Assembly (NCBI GenBank): GCA_016184455.1
Contig: JACPCS010000130.1
Location: 29,203-65,390 of the forward strand
Source of the DNA: Acidobacteriota bacterium
GTDB taxonomy: Bacteria; Acidobacteriota; Vicinamibacteria; Vicinamibacterales; UBA2999
Length of the DNA: 36,188 nucleotides
Direction: 5' to 3'
Below are positions 1-9,263 of the stretch, one piece after another. The translations under genes and the position numbers were made by a program. Position 1 is the stretch's first letter, and every line of letters begins with the position of its first letter. The notes under the pieces were generated by a model, which saw only the letters and a list, made by a program, of their open reading frames with translations, was not told the origin of the DNA and did not search any database.

Positions 1-273
<273 letters not shown>

Positions 274-284
274 CGTGTCGAAGG

Positions 285-1574
285 TCACGCCGGCGCGGGC
301 CCGGTCCGGTCGGCGTCGGCTTCCACGCGCAGCGCCTCTTCGCTGATCGGCCCGATGAGCGGCTCGTCGTCGGCCGTCACCACGACGACGCCCGCGTCAG
401 TGACCGTGTGGCGGCGGCGGTCTTCGGCCGGATCGAAGCCGATGAGCGCGCCACGCGGGATGAGCACGTCGCGGTCGATGATGGCGCGCCGAATCCTGGC
501 GTGGCGCCCCACGCGAACCCCGGGCATCAGGATCGACTGCTCGATCTCACAGAAGCTGTGCACGCGCACGTTGGGGCAGAGAATGCTGCCGCGGACCGTG
601 CTGCCCGAGATGATGCAGCCATTCGAGATGACCGAGTCGAGCGCCTGCCCGCACCGGCGTCCCTGTTCCGCGAACACGAACTTGGCGGGGGGCGCCTGCG
701 GCTGATACGTCCGCAGGGGCCATTCCGGATCGTACAGGTTGAACTCGGGATTGACCTGGCACAGGTCCATGCTCGCTTCGTAGTAGGCGTCGAGCGTCCC
801 GATGTCGCGCCAGTACTTCGCCGCCTTCTTGTTCTCGTCGTAGAAGCGGTAGCAGGAGACGGGCGCCGCCTGGATCATCGACGGGAGGATGTCCTTGCCG
901 AAATCGTGCTCGCTGTCGGTACGGGCGGCGTCTTCCTCGAGCGCGCGCACCAGCACGTCGGCGCGAAAGATGTAGACGCCCATCGAGGCGAGCGCCATGT
1001 CCGGGGAGCCGGGGAACGGCGTGGGGTCGGCGGGCTTCTCCTCGAACCCGACCACGCGATCCTCTTCGTTCACCGCGACCACGCCGAACCGGTACCCTTC
1101 GGCCAGCGGCACCTCGATGGCGGCCAGCGTCAAGTCGGCGCGGGAATCGAGGTGGAACCGCAGCATCTTGGCGTAGTCCATCTTGTAGACGTGGTCGCCC
1201 GACAGCACGATGATGTGGCTCGGCGCCTCGTTCACGATCGAGTACAAGTTCTGGTACACGGCGTCTGCCGTGCCCAGATACCAGTGCTCCCCGACGCGCT
1301 TCTGCGGCGGCAGAATCTCGATGAACTCGCCCAACTCCTCCGACACGATGCTCCACCCCATGCGGATGTGGCGGTTGAGCGAGAGCGACTTGTACTGCGT
1401 GGCGATGAAGACGCGGCGCAGTCCTGCATTGATGCAGTTGCTCAGCGTGAAGTCGATGATGCGGTACGGGCCGCCGAAGTACACCGCCGGCTTCGCCCGT
1501 TCCTTGGTGAGGGGATACAGCCGTTCGCCGGCGCCGCCGGCGAGAAGGATGACGAGGATATCGTCCAGGTCCAT
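285..1574 (-). CDS. glgC: Glucose-1-phosphate adenylyltransferase (ADP-glucose pyrophosphorylase)
   Basis: The 429-aa product makes ADP-glucose from glucose-1-phosphate and ATP, the committed step of glycogen synthesis. The nucleotidyltransferase signature GGAGERLYPLTKERAKPAV begins at residue 13 after a short lead, followed by YRIIDFTLSNCINAG. The central region has the GTADAVYQN and LSGDHVYKMDY motifs (metal-binding Asp) and the GFEEKP glucose-phosphate motif. The C-terminal ~110 residues form the left-handed beta-helix with hexapeptide character (VISNGCIISGSTVRGSILCPNVRV). Length matches the family (E. coli ~431 aa). The ATG at 1572-1574 is chosen because the catalytic motif follows at once; the RBS is weak. 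It is divergent from the exported-protein gene and upstream of eno. Confidence 0.96.
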   Translation of the reverse strand: MDLDDILVILLAGGAGERLYPLTKERAKPAVYFGGPYRIIDFTLSNCINAGLRRVFIATQYKSLSLNRHIRMGWSIVSEELGEFIEILPPQKRVGEHWYLGTADAVYQNLYSIVNEAPSHIIVLSGDHVYKMDYAKMLRFHLDSRADLTLAAIEVPLAEGYRFGVVAVNEEDRVVGFEEKPADPTPFPGSPDMALASMGVYIFRADVLVRALEEDAARTDSEHDFGKDILPSMIQAAPVSCYRFYDENKKAAKYWRDIGTLDAYYEASMDLCQVNPEFNLYDPEWPLRTYQPQAPPAKFVFAEQGRRCGQALDSVISNGCIISGSTVRGSILCPNVRVHSFCEIEQSILMPGVRVGRHARIRRAIIDRDVLIPRGALIGFDPAEDRRRHTVTDAGVVVVTADDEPLIGPISEEALRVEADADRTGPAPA

Positions 1575-1679
1575 GCCCGTGGATCGTGGATGCTAGCACG
1601 CGCGACGGCCGCCGCTTCCGCCCCCACACGCGAAGCCCCAACGCAAAGAAGGAGCGCCAGTTGTGCCGTCCTCACTGAA

Positions 1680-1708
1680 TTGACTTGCCTTCAGGTCGTG
1701 GCTACGAT
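1680..1708 (+). promoter_or_regulatory. Sigma70-like promoter for the exported-protein gene
   Basis: TTGACT (1680-1685), a 17-nt spacer, then TACGAT (1703-1708). This is a close match to the bacterial housekeeping consensus with optimal spacing. It would start transcription near 1715, leaving an ~85-nt leader before the ATG at 1800. The remainder of 1575-1799 shows nothing else recognisable; the glgC promoter presumably lies here too. Confidence 0.6.
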
Positions 1709-1799
1709 CAGTCGATTCGGATTCTTGGATGGCCGCCGCGCTGTCTGCCGGAACGGCTGGACGCCGTTCCTTGCCGGGGCCGCATTCACGAAGAGAGGC

Positions 1800-2858
1800 A
1801 TGATGAATATCCGCCGGACTGTCACGGCGGCCCTTGCGGTCGCTTCCCTTGCTGCCCTGTCGCATTCCGTCGCCGCCCAGAACAACCAGCAGAACCGTCG
1901 CGATCAGGAGCGCCGCAGCCAGGCCGACCAGCGCGACATTCAGGCGCTCGTCCAGCTGGCCGACGCGGTGTCGGCCGGCAAGCAGCCCGCGCCGGCGGAC
2001 ATTCCGGTGACCTGGGTCGGCAACCACTTCGTGCGCGGCGCCGAAGGTGCCACCTACGTCCCGTTCACCGTCAGGATCGACGCCAGCAAGCTGGCAGCGC
2101 CCGGCACGGCGATGTACGTGCGTGCGGTCACGAAGGGCGCGGCAGCGCCGGCCCCCGAGCAGAACCAGAATCGCCGCGGCGAGAAACCGCAGGGCCCGAT
2201 GTATCCGTGGGACGACGTTCAGTTCTTCAACGCCCCGTCCGACGGTCAGGTGTCGCGCGCCATGATGCTCAAGCCGGGTGAGTACGACGTGTTCATCGCG
2301 TTCAAGGAGCGGAGCCCGCTCGAGCAGCAGCGCAATCAGGCGCCCGCCAAGACCGGTCTGCTGCGGCAGTCGATCACGGTGCCCGATTTCACCGCCCCGC
2401 AGCTCGCGATCAGCACGCCGATCATCGCCACGGCGGTCGAGCCGCTCCAGACAGCTCTCTCGCCCGAAGAGCAGCGCTCGAACCCGTACACCTTCGGCGG
2501 CGCGCTCCGCGTGGTTCCCTCGGGCGATATGAAGTTCAAGACGAGCGGCGAGTTCCTGATGGTGTTCTGGGTGTACGGGCAGCCGCCCTCGGGCAAGCCC
2601 GACGTCCAGATCGAGTACAACTTCCACCAGAAGACCGCCGACGGCGAGAAGTACTTCAACAAGGCGCAGCCGCAGGTCTTCAACGCGTCGACGCTGCCGC
2701 CCAACTTCGATTTCGCCGCGGGCCATCAGCTCATGAGCATCTTCGGCGTGCCGCTGAAGTCGTTCCCCGCCGGCGATTACCGCGTCGAGTTCACGATTCT
2801 CGACAAGCGGACGGGCAACAAGCTGACCGAGAACGCCACGTTCACCGTCGAGTCATGA
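1800..2858 (+). CDS. Exported protein of unknown function
   Basis: About 352 aa. The reading frame is open far upstream (from 240), but that part is antisense to glgC. The ATG pair at 1800/1803 is preceded by GAGAGG and begins a classic Sec signal peptide: MNIRR, a hydrophobic core TVTAALAVASLAALSHSV, then the AxA-type site VAAQ. The mature N-terminus is rich in Q, N and R, followed by a region with beta-rich repeats and a second Q/N/R-rich patch (PAPEQNQNRRGEKPQ) around residues 115-130. No catalytic motif, Cys or membrane segment is seen. The C-terminal half (FLMVFWVYG, ILDKRTG) reads like an immunoglobulin-like or beta-sandwich fold. It sits directly upstream of the barrel-like gene in the same frame. 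I do not recognise the family; a periplasmic or secreted structural role is only a guess. Confidence 0.8.
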   Translation: MMNIRRTVTAALAVASLAALSHSVAAQNNQQNRRDQERRSQADQRDIQALVQLADAVSAGKQPAPADIPVTWVGNHFVRGAEGATYVPFTVRIDASKLAAPGTAMYVRAVTKGAAAPAPEQNQNRRGEKPQGPMYPWDDVQFFNAPSDGQVSRAMMLKPGEYDVFIAFKERSPLEQQRNQAPAKTGLLRQSITVPDFTAPQLAISTPIIATAVEPLQTALSPEEQRSNPYTFGGALRVVPSGDMKFKTSGEFLMVFWVYGQPPSGKPDVQIEYNFHQKTADGEKYFNKAQPQVFNASTLPPNFDFAAGHQLMSIFGVPLKSFPAGDYRVEFTILDKRTGNKLTENATFTVES

Positions 2859-2903
2859 CACGTTCGGATCGTTTGGATCGTTCGGGACGTTCGAATCGTT
2901 CAG
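2859..2903. repeat. Short 9-bp tandem repeat (CGTTCGGAT-like)
   Basis: Directly after the stop codon at 2856-2858 the sequence is about five degenerate copies of a 9-mer: CGTTCGGAT, CGTTTGGAT, CGTTCGGGA, CGTTCGAAT, CGTTCAGGC (2861-2905). A multiple of 3, it keeps all frames open, so it joins two open reading frames without adding a stop. It occupies the place where the 5' end of the next gene would be expected. Confidence 0.75.
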
Positions 2904-2933
2904 GCGGGAACGACCTCCACCACCTCGTTCGCC

Positions 2934-4595
2934 ATGTCCGGCGAGGACGGTCGTTTCGCCTTCCGCAACCTGCCGTTCGGCCCGTACGTGATGCGGGCCC
3001 ATCTGCAGGGCTACCTGCCGCCGCGCGCGCGGATCATCCAGGTCAATCGGCCGTCGCTGACCGTCTCGTCGATCGCGTTGACGCGGCAGAGCGACGCGGC
3101 GGACGAGCCGGAGGTGCTCGCCGCGGGCATCGGCCCCGAGCTCGGGGCTCCCTCCGTCGGCGGCGACGACGCGGACGCGCACGATCACGGCGAGGTGGCC
3201 TGGCGCCTGCGGCACCTCAAGCGCAGCGTCCTGAAGGACACCGCCACGGGGCTGCTCGACTATGCCGGCGACACGCTGCTCGGCGACTCGCTCACAGGCC
3301 TCGGCCGGGCGGTCGGCACGCCCGCGCGGCTGGCGTCATCGCTCGTCGCCGACGTGCCGTGGAGCGGACACCTCGATCTGCTGACGAGCACGTCGTTCGA
3401 TCGCCCGCAGGACCTCTTCTCTGGTGACGCGTGGCTGCCGCGCGGCGTGGCGTTCCTTTCGCTCGAGGCGCCGACGGCGAGCGGCCACTGGGACGTCCGC
3501 GGCGCGATCACGCAGGGCGACCTCTCGTCGTGGATTCTGGCCGGGTCGTACCGGCGCGCACCGGCGGCGCACCGGTACGAGGCGGGGCTCTCATACGGCG
3601 TGCAGCACTATCTGCACGGCGCGGCCGACCCGCGAGGCGCGGTTCCCGACGCCAGCCGCACGGTCGGCGGCGTGTACGGGTATGACGAGTGGACCGTGAC
3701 GCCGCGCGTCGCGGTCGGCTACGGCGCGAAATACGCGCGCTACGACTACCTCGCCGACGGCGGTCTGCTGAGCCCGCGCGCGAGCTTGACGCTCACGCCG
3801 ACCGGGAACGAGCGCCTCAAGATCCGCGCGGCGGTGTCTCGCCGCGCCATCGCGCCGGGCGCCGAGGAATTCATGCCGCCGTCGAGCGGCCTGTGGCTGC
3901 CGCCCGAGCGGACCTTCTCGACGGTGTCGCCGCGGCGCGGCTTCACGCCGGAGCGTGTGGACCGCGTGGAGCTGGCAGCCGAGCGCGCCTGGGCTGGCGA
4001 CGTGGTGCTCGGTCTGCGCGCGTTCCGTCAGGAAGTCGACGATCAGCTCGTCACGATCTTCGGCGTGGCATCGCCAGGCGTGAGCGGCGGTGTGGGGCAC
4101 TACTACGTCGCGACGGCGGGCGATCTCGAGGCTCGCGGATGGGGCGTGAGCCTGAGCCGCACGGTCGCCGAGCGGCTCCGCGCCTCGATCGACTACACGC
4201 AGGTCGAGTCGACGTGGATCGGCGATACGCCCGACGCGATCGCGCTCGCGGTCGTCGCGCCGGCGATCCGCCGTGACGAGCGCGAGCGGTTCCATGACGT
4301 GACGACGACGGTCGACGCGACGTTGCCGCTTACGGCCACGCGGCTCTTCGTCGTCTACAAACTCAACTCGCGCCTGGCTGACGGCGTCGCGCTCATCCCG
4401 CAGACCGGCGCGCGCTTCGACGTGCAGCTCAATCAGGCGCTGCCGTTTCTCGGACGCGCGGGCGGTCAGTGGGAGATGCTTGTCGCCCTTCGCAGTCTGT
4501 TTCGCGATGAGCTCGTCGACGCGTCGGTGTATGACGAGCTGCTCGTCGTGCGGCCGCCGAAGCGCGTGGTGGGCGGCGTGACGGTAAGGTTCTAG
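2934..4595 (+). CDS. Outer-membrane beta-barrel (TonB-dependent-receptor-like) protein, 5' truncated
   Basis: 553 aa from the first ATG. The protein begins in the middle of a carboxypeptidase-regulatory-like domain: GRFAFRNLPFGPYVMRAHLQGY is the conserved second half of that fold. The rest is a run of amphipathic strands with alternating aromatic residues and acidic turns, ending in TVRF with a C-terminal Phe as in many outer-membrane barrels. No signal peptide precedes it: the frame continues upstream through SFA..TTSTTGAQ-type codons into the 9-bp repeat and straight to the stop of the previous gene. Acidobacterial TonB-dependent receptors usually exceed 700 aa and carry signal, regulatory domain and plug; here signal and half the regulatory domain are missing and the plug is hard to see. 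Either a decayed gene, or one with an unusual start. Confidence 0.65.
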   Translation: MSGEDGRFAFRNLPFGPYVMRAHLQGYLPPRARIIQVNRPSLTVSSIALTRQSDAADEPEVLAAGIGPELGAPSVGGDDADAHDHGEVAWRLRHLKRSVLKDTATGLLDYAGDTLLGDSLTGLGRAVGTPARLASSLVADVPWSGHLDLLTSTSFDRPQDLFSGDAWLPRGVAFLSLEAPTASGHWDVRGAITQGDLSSWILAGSYRRAPAAHRYEAGLSYGVQHYLHGAADPRGAVPDASRTVGGVYGYDEWTVTPRVAVGYGAKYARYDYLADGGLLSPRASLTLTPTGNERLKIRAAVSRRAIAPGAEEFMPPSSGLWLPPERTFSTVSPRRGFTPERVDRVELAAERAWAGDVVLGLRAFRQEVDDQLVTIFGVASPGVSGGVGHYYVATAGDLEARGWGVSLSRTVAERLRASIDYTQVESTWIGDTPDAIALAVVAPAIRRDERERFHDVTTTVDATLPLTATRLFVVYKLNSRLADGVALIPQTGARFDVQLNQALPFLGRAGGQWEMLVALRSLFRDELVDASVYDELLVVRPPKRVVGGVTVRF

Positions 4596-4712
4596 GCACC
4601 GCCAAAATTTTTTTCGCTTTTTTCAGCCTCCATTTGGTTGAACGAGGCGTCCTTGGCGTTGGATCGGGAGCGGGGTGAGGGTGGCGATCGGTAGTTAACC
4701 GTCAATTCTTCA

Positions 4713-7700
4713 ATGTCTTACGGACAGTCGTCACGTCGCCGTCGTGGTATGTCGTTTGCTCCCCTCCCCGGTTTCGCAGGCGCGGATCCCGCCCTGCGTC
4801 ACCACGATATGACGGGACCGTCTTCCACAGCCGCGCCGCTCGTGTGGGTCCGCTGGGCGCATGCGGGCCTGCCGCTTGTCGTCGTCGCCGTCCTGCTGTG
4901 GCTCGGCCTGGCGAACATCCGCGCGCGCGCGTCGTTCGACGAGCTCGAGGACGGCGTGCTGTGGCAGGTTCGCCCGGACGGGGTCGTGGCGGCCGACATC
5001 GCGGCGGGCACGCCGGCGGCGCAGGTCGGCCTGCGGCGCGGCGACATGCTGCTGGCGATCGACGACCAGCCGGTCGAGGACGTGGCCGACGTCGTGGAGG
5101 CGCTGCACGCCGCCGCGCCGGGTGCGACGCCGCGTTACACGATTCTGCGGCTCGGCGCGCGCGAGGTGATCGACGTTCGAATTGCGCCGATCCCGAACGG
5201 CGCCCGTCCGTTCTACTTCCTGCTCGCGGGCATCGGTATCTTCACGCTGCTCGTCGGCGGCGCCGTGCGGCTGCGGCGGCCCCGCGATCCGGCGACGCTC
5301 CATTTCTTCTGGCTTGCGGTCGCCTTCTTCGGGCTCTTCACCTTCTCGTTCAGCGGCCGCCTCGATCGCCTCGACTGGGTCTTCTACTGGGGCGACGCAA
5401 TCGCCATCCTGGCGCTGCCCCCGCTGTTCCTCCACTTCACGCTCGTCTTTCCGGAGCGGAGCCGCCGCTGGACCGCGGGCCGCGTCGGCCGCATGCTCGT
5501 GCCGTTCGTGTACGCGCCGGCGGTGGCACTCGGTCTCGTGCGGGTCGTCGCGCTCGCGCGGAGCGCCTCGAACGCGCCGCTGTTCGTCGGCGTCGTCGCG
5601 ATGCTCGATCGTCTCGAGTACGTGTACCTGGTCGGGTGCTTCGGCGCCGGCCTCGTGGCGTTGACGCGCGCGCTCCGTGAGGTCGCGTCGCTGACGGCGC
5701 GCCGGCAGCTGCGCTGGATCGCCTGGGGCACCGCCGTCGGCAGCGCCCCGTTTGCGTTCGGATACGCAATGCCGTGGGCGCTCGGCGTGGAGCCGTCGCT
5801 GCCGATGCAGCTGTCCGCAATTCCGCTCAGCCTCATCCCGCTCGCGTACGCGTCGGCGATCGTCCGCTACCGGCTGATGGACGTGGAGGTGATCGTCAAG
5901 CGCGCGCTCGTGTACGTGGCGGCGCTGGCGGCCATCGCCGCAATCTACGTGCTGCTGCTCAACGCGTTTGCGCGCGCCTTCTCGGCCGGCTACGACTGGA
6001 TTCTCGCCGCCGTCGTCACCATCATCGCCCTGCTGCTCGCGCCGCAGGTGAAGCGCGCGATCCAGGACGCGCTCGACCGCGCGTTCTACCGCGACCGTTA
6101 CGACTACCGGCGGGCGCTCGTCGCCTTCGCCCGCGACTTGAACAGCGATCTCGATCTCGCGCGGCTCGCGGATCGGCTCGTCTCGCGCGTGGTGATGACG
6201 CTGCTCGTCGACCGCATGGCGCTGCTCGTGGCCGACGAGGGCGCGCTGCAGCTGACGGCGGTGGCCGCCTCGGGCTTTGACGAGCCCCTGCCGCCGCTGT
6301 CGCTCGAGTCGGAAATTGGCGAGCGGTTGACCGCCGGCCGCCTCGTTGCGCTCGACGACCCGATCGCGTCGAGCCGCTTTGCGGCCGAAGAGGTGGAATT
6401 CTGGCGCGAAGCGGGGCTCTCGTATCTCATTCCGTGCGTCTCGAACGAGGGCGCGATTGCCGCGCTGGCGCTCGGCCGCAAGGAGACGGGCGAGCCGCTC
6501 AACAGCGAGGACACGGCGCTGCTGTCGGCGGTCGCCGGCCAGATCGCCACCGCGCTCGAGAACGCCCGGCTGTACCGCCAGCTCCACCTGAAGGCGGCGG
6601 AGCTCGATCGCCTGCGCGCGTTCAACGAGAACATTCTCGAGTCGCTCGACGACGGGCTGCTCGTGGCGGACCTCGGCGACCGCATCGTCCGATGGAACCG
6701 CGCGCTCGAGCATCTGTACGGGGTGCCGCGGAAGCAGGCGGTCGGACGGTCGCTCGCCGACGTGTTCGACGCGCCCGTGGTCGACGCGATTCGGGCCGCG
6801 CGGCGCGACTCCCCCGAGGGCGCCACGCTCTCGCGCATCCGGCTCACGGGGCGCGGCGGCGCCGCTGGCCGCGCGATGATCGTCGATGCCGCGGTCGTGC
6901 CGCTGCGCGCGCTCGACGAGACGGCGCCCGCGACGAGCGGCACGATCGTCATCCTCCAGGACATCACCCGCCGCGTCGAGCTCGAAGAGCAGCTGCAGAT
7001 TTCGGAAAAGATGGCCTCGATCGGGCTGCTCGCGGCCGGCGTCGCGCACGAGGTGAACACGCCGCTCACCGGCATCTCGAGCTTCACGCAGATGCTGCTC
7101 GAGGGCGCGCAGCCCGACGATCCACGCACGCAGCTCCTCGAGAAGATCGAGCGGCAGACGTTCCGCGCCGCCAAGATCGTGAACGGACTGCTGAACCTGT
7201 CGCGCCCGGTCGCGGCGGGCGGGGGCGACATGACGCCCGTCGAGCTGAACACGGTCGTCACCGACGTGGTGTCGCTGCTCGAGCACCAGTTCGAGCTGCA
7301 GCACGTGAAGGTCCGGCGGGAGCTGCACGCCACGCCGGTGCTCGTGAGCGGATTCGAGCACAAGCTGCAGCAGGTGTTGCTCAATCTGTTCCTGAACGCG
7401 AAGGACGCGATGCCGAAGGGAGGCTGGCTTTCGGTCTCGACGCGCCTCGAGGGCGGCCGTGCGGTCGTCGAGGTGGCCGACACCGGCTCCGGCATTCCGA
7501 GCGAATACCTGGCGCGCATCTACGACCCGTTCTTCACGACGAAAATGACGGGCCAGGGCACCGGCCTCGGCCTGTCGATCACCTACGGCATCGTCCGGGA
7601 GCATCACGGGACGATCGACTGCGAGAGCGTCGTCGGGCACGGCACGCGGTTCGTCCTCGCGTTTCCACTCGCGTCCGTCGCAGAGGCGGCGCGGTTGACC

Positions 7701-7727
7701 CCTGCGCCAAAGGCGGCGCAATCCTAG
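4713..7727 (+). CDS. Membrane sensor histidine kinase with PDZ, GAF and PAS domains
   Basis: 1004 aa from 4713; ATGs at 4749 and 4809 are alternatives, and 4809 places the first membrane helix nearer the N-terminus. Order: TM1 (~50-70); PDZ-like domain (~75-155, with GTPAAQVGLRRGDMLLAIDD), probably periplasmic; about nine more membrane segments (~167-447); GAF (~480-620); PAS (~640-755); HisKA with phospho-accepting His779 in AAGVAHEVNTPL; HATPase_c with NLFLNAKDAM (N box), DTGSGIP (G1) and GTGLGLS (G2). It would autophosphorylate and pass phosphate to the regulator encoded 12 nt downstream. The kinase core is NtrB/AtoS-like. The signal is unknown. The 117-nt gap upstream (4596-4712) contains T-runs but no convincing terminator or promoter. 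Confidence 0.9.
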   Translation: MSYGQSSRRRRGMSFAPLPGFAGADPALRHHDMTGPSSTAAPLVWVRWAHAGLPLVVVAVLLWLGLANIRARASFDELEDGVLWQVRPDGVVAADIAAGTPAAQVGLRRGDMLLAIDDQPVEDVADVVEALHAAAPGATPRYTILRLGAREVIDVRIAPIPNGARPFYFLLAGIGIFTLLVGGAVRLRRPRDPATLHFFWLAVAFFGLFTFSFSGRLDRLDWVFYWGDAIAILALPPLFLHFTLVFPERSRRWTAGRVGRMLVPFVYAPAVALGLVRVVALARSASNAPLFVGVVAMLDRLEYVYLVGCFGAGLVALTRALREVASLTARRQLRWIAWGTAVGSAPFAFGYAMPWALGVEPSLPMQLSAIPLSLIPLAYASAIVRYRLMDVEVIVKRALVYVAALAAIAAIYVLLLNAFARAFSAGYDWILAAVVTIIALLLAPQVKRAIQDALDRAFYRDRYDYRRALVAFARDLNSDLDLARLADRLVSRVVMTLLVDRMALLVADEGALQLTAVAASGFDEPLPPLSLESEIGERLTAGRLVALDDPIASSRFAAEEVEFWREAGLSYLIPCVSNEGAIAALALGRKETGEPLNSEDTALLSAVAGQIATALENARLYRQLHLKAAELDRLRAFNENILESLDDGLLVADLGDRIVRWNRALEHLYGVPRKQAVGRSLADVFDAPVVDAIRAARRDSPEGATLSRIRLTGRGGAAGRAMIVDAAVVPLRALDETAPATSGTIVILQDITRRVELEEQLQISEKMASIGLLAAGVAHEVNTPLTGISSFTQMLLEGAQPDDPRTQLLEKIERQTFRAAKIVNGLLNLSRPVAAGGGDMTPVELNTVVTDVVSLLEHQFELQHVKVRRELHATPVLVSGFEHKLQQVLLNLFLNAKDAMPKGGWLSVSTRLEGGRAVVEVADTGSGIPSEYLARIYDPFFTTKMTGQGTGLGLSITYGIVREHHGTIDCESVVGHGTRFVLAFPLASVAEAARLTPAPKAAQS

Positions 7728-7739
7728 GCAGGTGCCACC

Positions 7740-9236
7740 ATGCGCCGAACGGCATCGATTCTTGTCGTCGACGACGAAGACATCATGCGGGAGATCCTCG
7801 ACGCGCTGCTGACGCGCGAGGGATATCAGGTCCGGCTCGCGGCGTCTGGGGCCGAAGGCATCGAGCTGGCCCGGGCCGTGCCGTTCGACGCGGCGATCGT
7901 CGACCTGATGATGCCGGGGCTCGACGGCCTGGCCACGCTCGAGGAGCTCCGGAAGATCGACGAGGACCTGCCGGTGCTGATGATCACCGCGTTCGCATCC
8001 GTCGAGACGGCGATCTCCGCGATGAAGTACGGCGCCTTCGACTACATCACCAAGCCGTTCAAGAACGACGAGGTGCTCGTCGTCGTCCGGAACGCCGTCG
8101 AGCGGCGGCAGCTCCGGGCGGAGAACACGGCACTGCGCCAGACCATTCAGGCGCAGCAGCAGAATTTCGCGGGGCTCATCGGCCGCAGCCCGCGCATGAA
8201 GCAGGTATTCAACCTGATCGTCCAGGCGGCGCCGAGCCGATCCACGATTCTGATCACGGGCGAGAGCGGCACGGGCAAGGAGCTGGTGGCGCGGGCGATT
8301 CACGCGCATTCCACGCGCGCCGACCGCGCGTTCGTGACGGTGAACTCCGGCAACCTGCCGCCCGATCTGCTCGAGTCGACGCTCTTCGGCCACGTCAAGG
8401 GCGCCTTCACCGGCGCCGTGTACCCGAAGAAGGGACTCTGCGATCTCGCGGACAAGGGGAGCATCTTCTTCGACGAGATCGGGAACATCCCGCTCGAAAC
8501 CCAGGCCAAGCTGCTGCGCGTGATTCAGGAGCGGGAGTTCATGCGGCTCGGCGGCATGGAGACGATCAAGGTCGACGTCCGGATCATTGCGGCGACCAAC
8601 TGCGACTTGCGCGAGATGGTGGGCGACGGCCGGTTCCGCGAGGACCTCTACTACCGTCTCCACGTCATCAGCATCTCCCTGCCGCCGCTGCGGGAGCGGA
8701 AGGACGACATCCCGATGCTGGCGCAGCACTTCCTCGAGAAGTACAGCGGCGAGAACAACAAGAGCGGCCTGGAGCTGACGGCCGAGGCGATCGACCTGCT
8801 GACCGATTACGACTGGCCGGGCAACGTCCGCGAGCTGGAGAACGTGATCGAGCGCGCCGTGGTGCTCACATCGGGTCCGCGCATCGGTGCCGACCTGATC
8901 CCCGAGCACGTGCGCGCGGCGCCGGGATTCCACATTCCGCGGTTCGTCGTCCCGCCGGAGGGGATCTCGTTCAAGGACGTGATTACCAGTGTGGAGAAAC
9001 GGTTGATCGAGGAGACGCTCGAGGCGGCTGGCGGCGTGCAGAAGCGGGCCGCCGAGCTGCTGCACATCAAGCCGACGACCCTCAACGAGATGATCAAGCG
9101 GTACGAGATCGGGCCGCGGCGGAAGAAGAACGGCGGCGACGAGGGCGGCGAGCCGAGCGCCGATCGCGAGTCGAAGCCGGCCGCGTCCCCGCGGTCGCGT
9201 GAGCCGTTTGCCGGCGCCGAGCTCTCGCGCGAGTAG
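7740..9236 (+). CDS. Sigma54-dependent NtrC-family response regulator
   Basis: 498 aa with receiver, AAA+ and Fis-type DNA-binding domains. Receiver: acidic pair D11/D12, phospho-acceptor Asp55 (IVDLMMPG), Thr and Lys switch residues (MITAF, YITKPF). AAA+: Walker A GESGTGKE at 174-181, the sigma54-contacting GAFTGA loop at 221-226, Walker B (IFFDEIG), arginine finger region (FREDLYYRL). The C-terminal helix-turn-helix is around residues 425-460 (QKRAAELLHIKPTTLNEMIKRYEI), followed by a low-complexity charged tail of ~40 residues. It activates RNA polymerase-sigma54 promoters after phosphorylation by the neighbouring kinase. RBS CAGGTG precedes the ATG in the 12-nt gap. The target genes are unknown; no sigma54 site (GG-N10-GC) was confirmed next door. 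Confidence 0.95.
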   Translation: MRRTASILVVDDEDIMREILDALLTREGYQVRLAASGAEGIELARAVPFDAAIVDLMMPGLDGLATLEELRKIDEDLPVLMITAFASVETAISAMKYGAFDYITKPFKNDEVLVVVRNAVERRQLRAENTALRQTIQAQQQNFAGLIGRSPRMKQVFNLIVQAAPSRSTILITGESGTGKELVARAIHAHSTRADRAFVTVNSGNLPPDLLESTLFGHVKGAFTGAVYPKKGLCDLADKGSIFFDEIGNIPLETQAKLLRVIQEREFMRLGGMETIKVDVRIIAATNCDLREMVGDGRFREDLYYRLHVISISLPPLRERKDDIPMLAQHFLEKYSGENNKSGLELTAEAIDLLTDYDWPGNVRELENVIERAVVLTSGPRIGADLIPEHVRAAPGFHIPRFVVPPEGISFKDVITSVEKRLIEETLEAAGGVQKRAAELLHIKPTTLNEMIKRYEIGPRRKKNGGDEGGEPSADRESKPAASPRSREPFAGAELSRE

Positions 9237-9249
9237 CGGTACGTGGCGT

Positions 9250-9263
9250 CCGGCTTTAGCCGG
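9250..9263. repeat. Palindrome CCGGCTTTAGCCGG between convergent genes
   Basis: Perfect 5-bp arms around TTTA. The centre contains TAA read on the minus strand, which is the stop codon of the transporter-methyltransferase gene. The plus-strand regulator stops 14 nt earlier. May act as a weak bidirectional terminator; no T-run follows. Related palindromes with a central CTTTAG occur at 20994-21015. Confidence 0.7.

Noticed and set aside
4596..4712. Terminator from the T-runs after the barrel gene
   Set aside because: No stem precedes the T-runs; only AT-rich spacer seen.
4731..9065. 1444-codon minus-strand open frame opposite the kinase and regulator
   Set aside because: Antisense shadow of two confident genes in GC-rich DNA; composition is Arg/His/Asp heavy with no domain.
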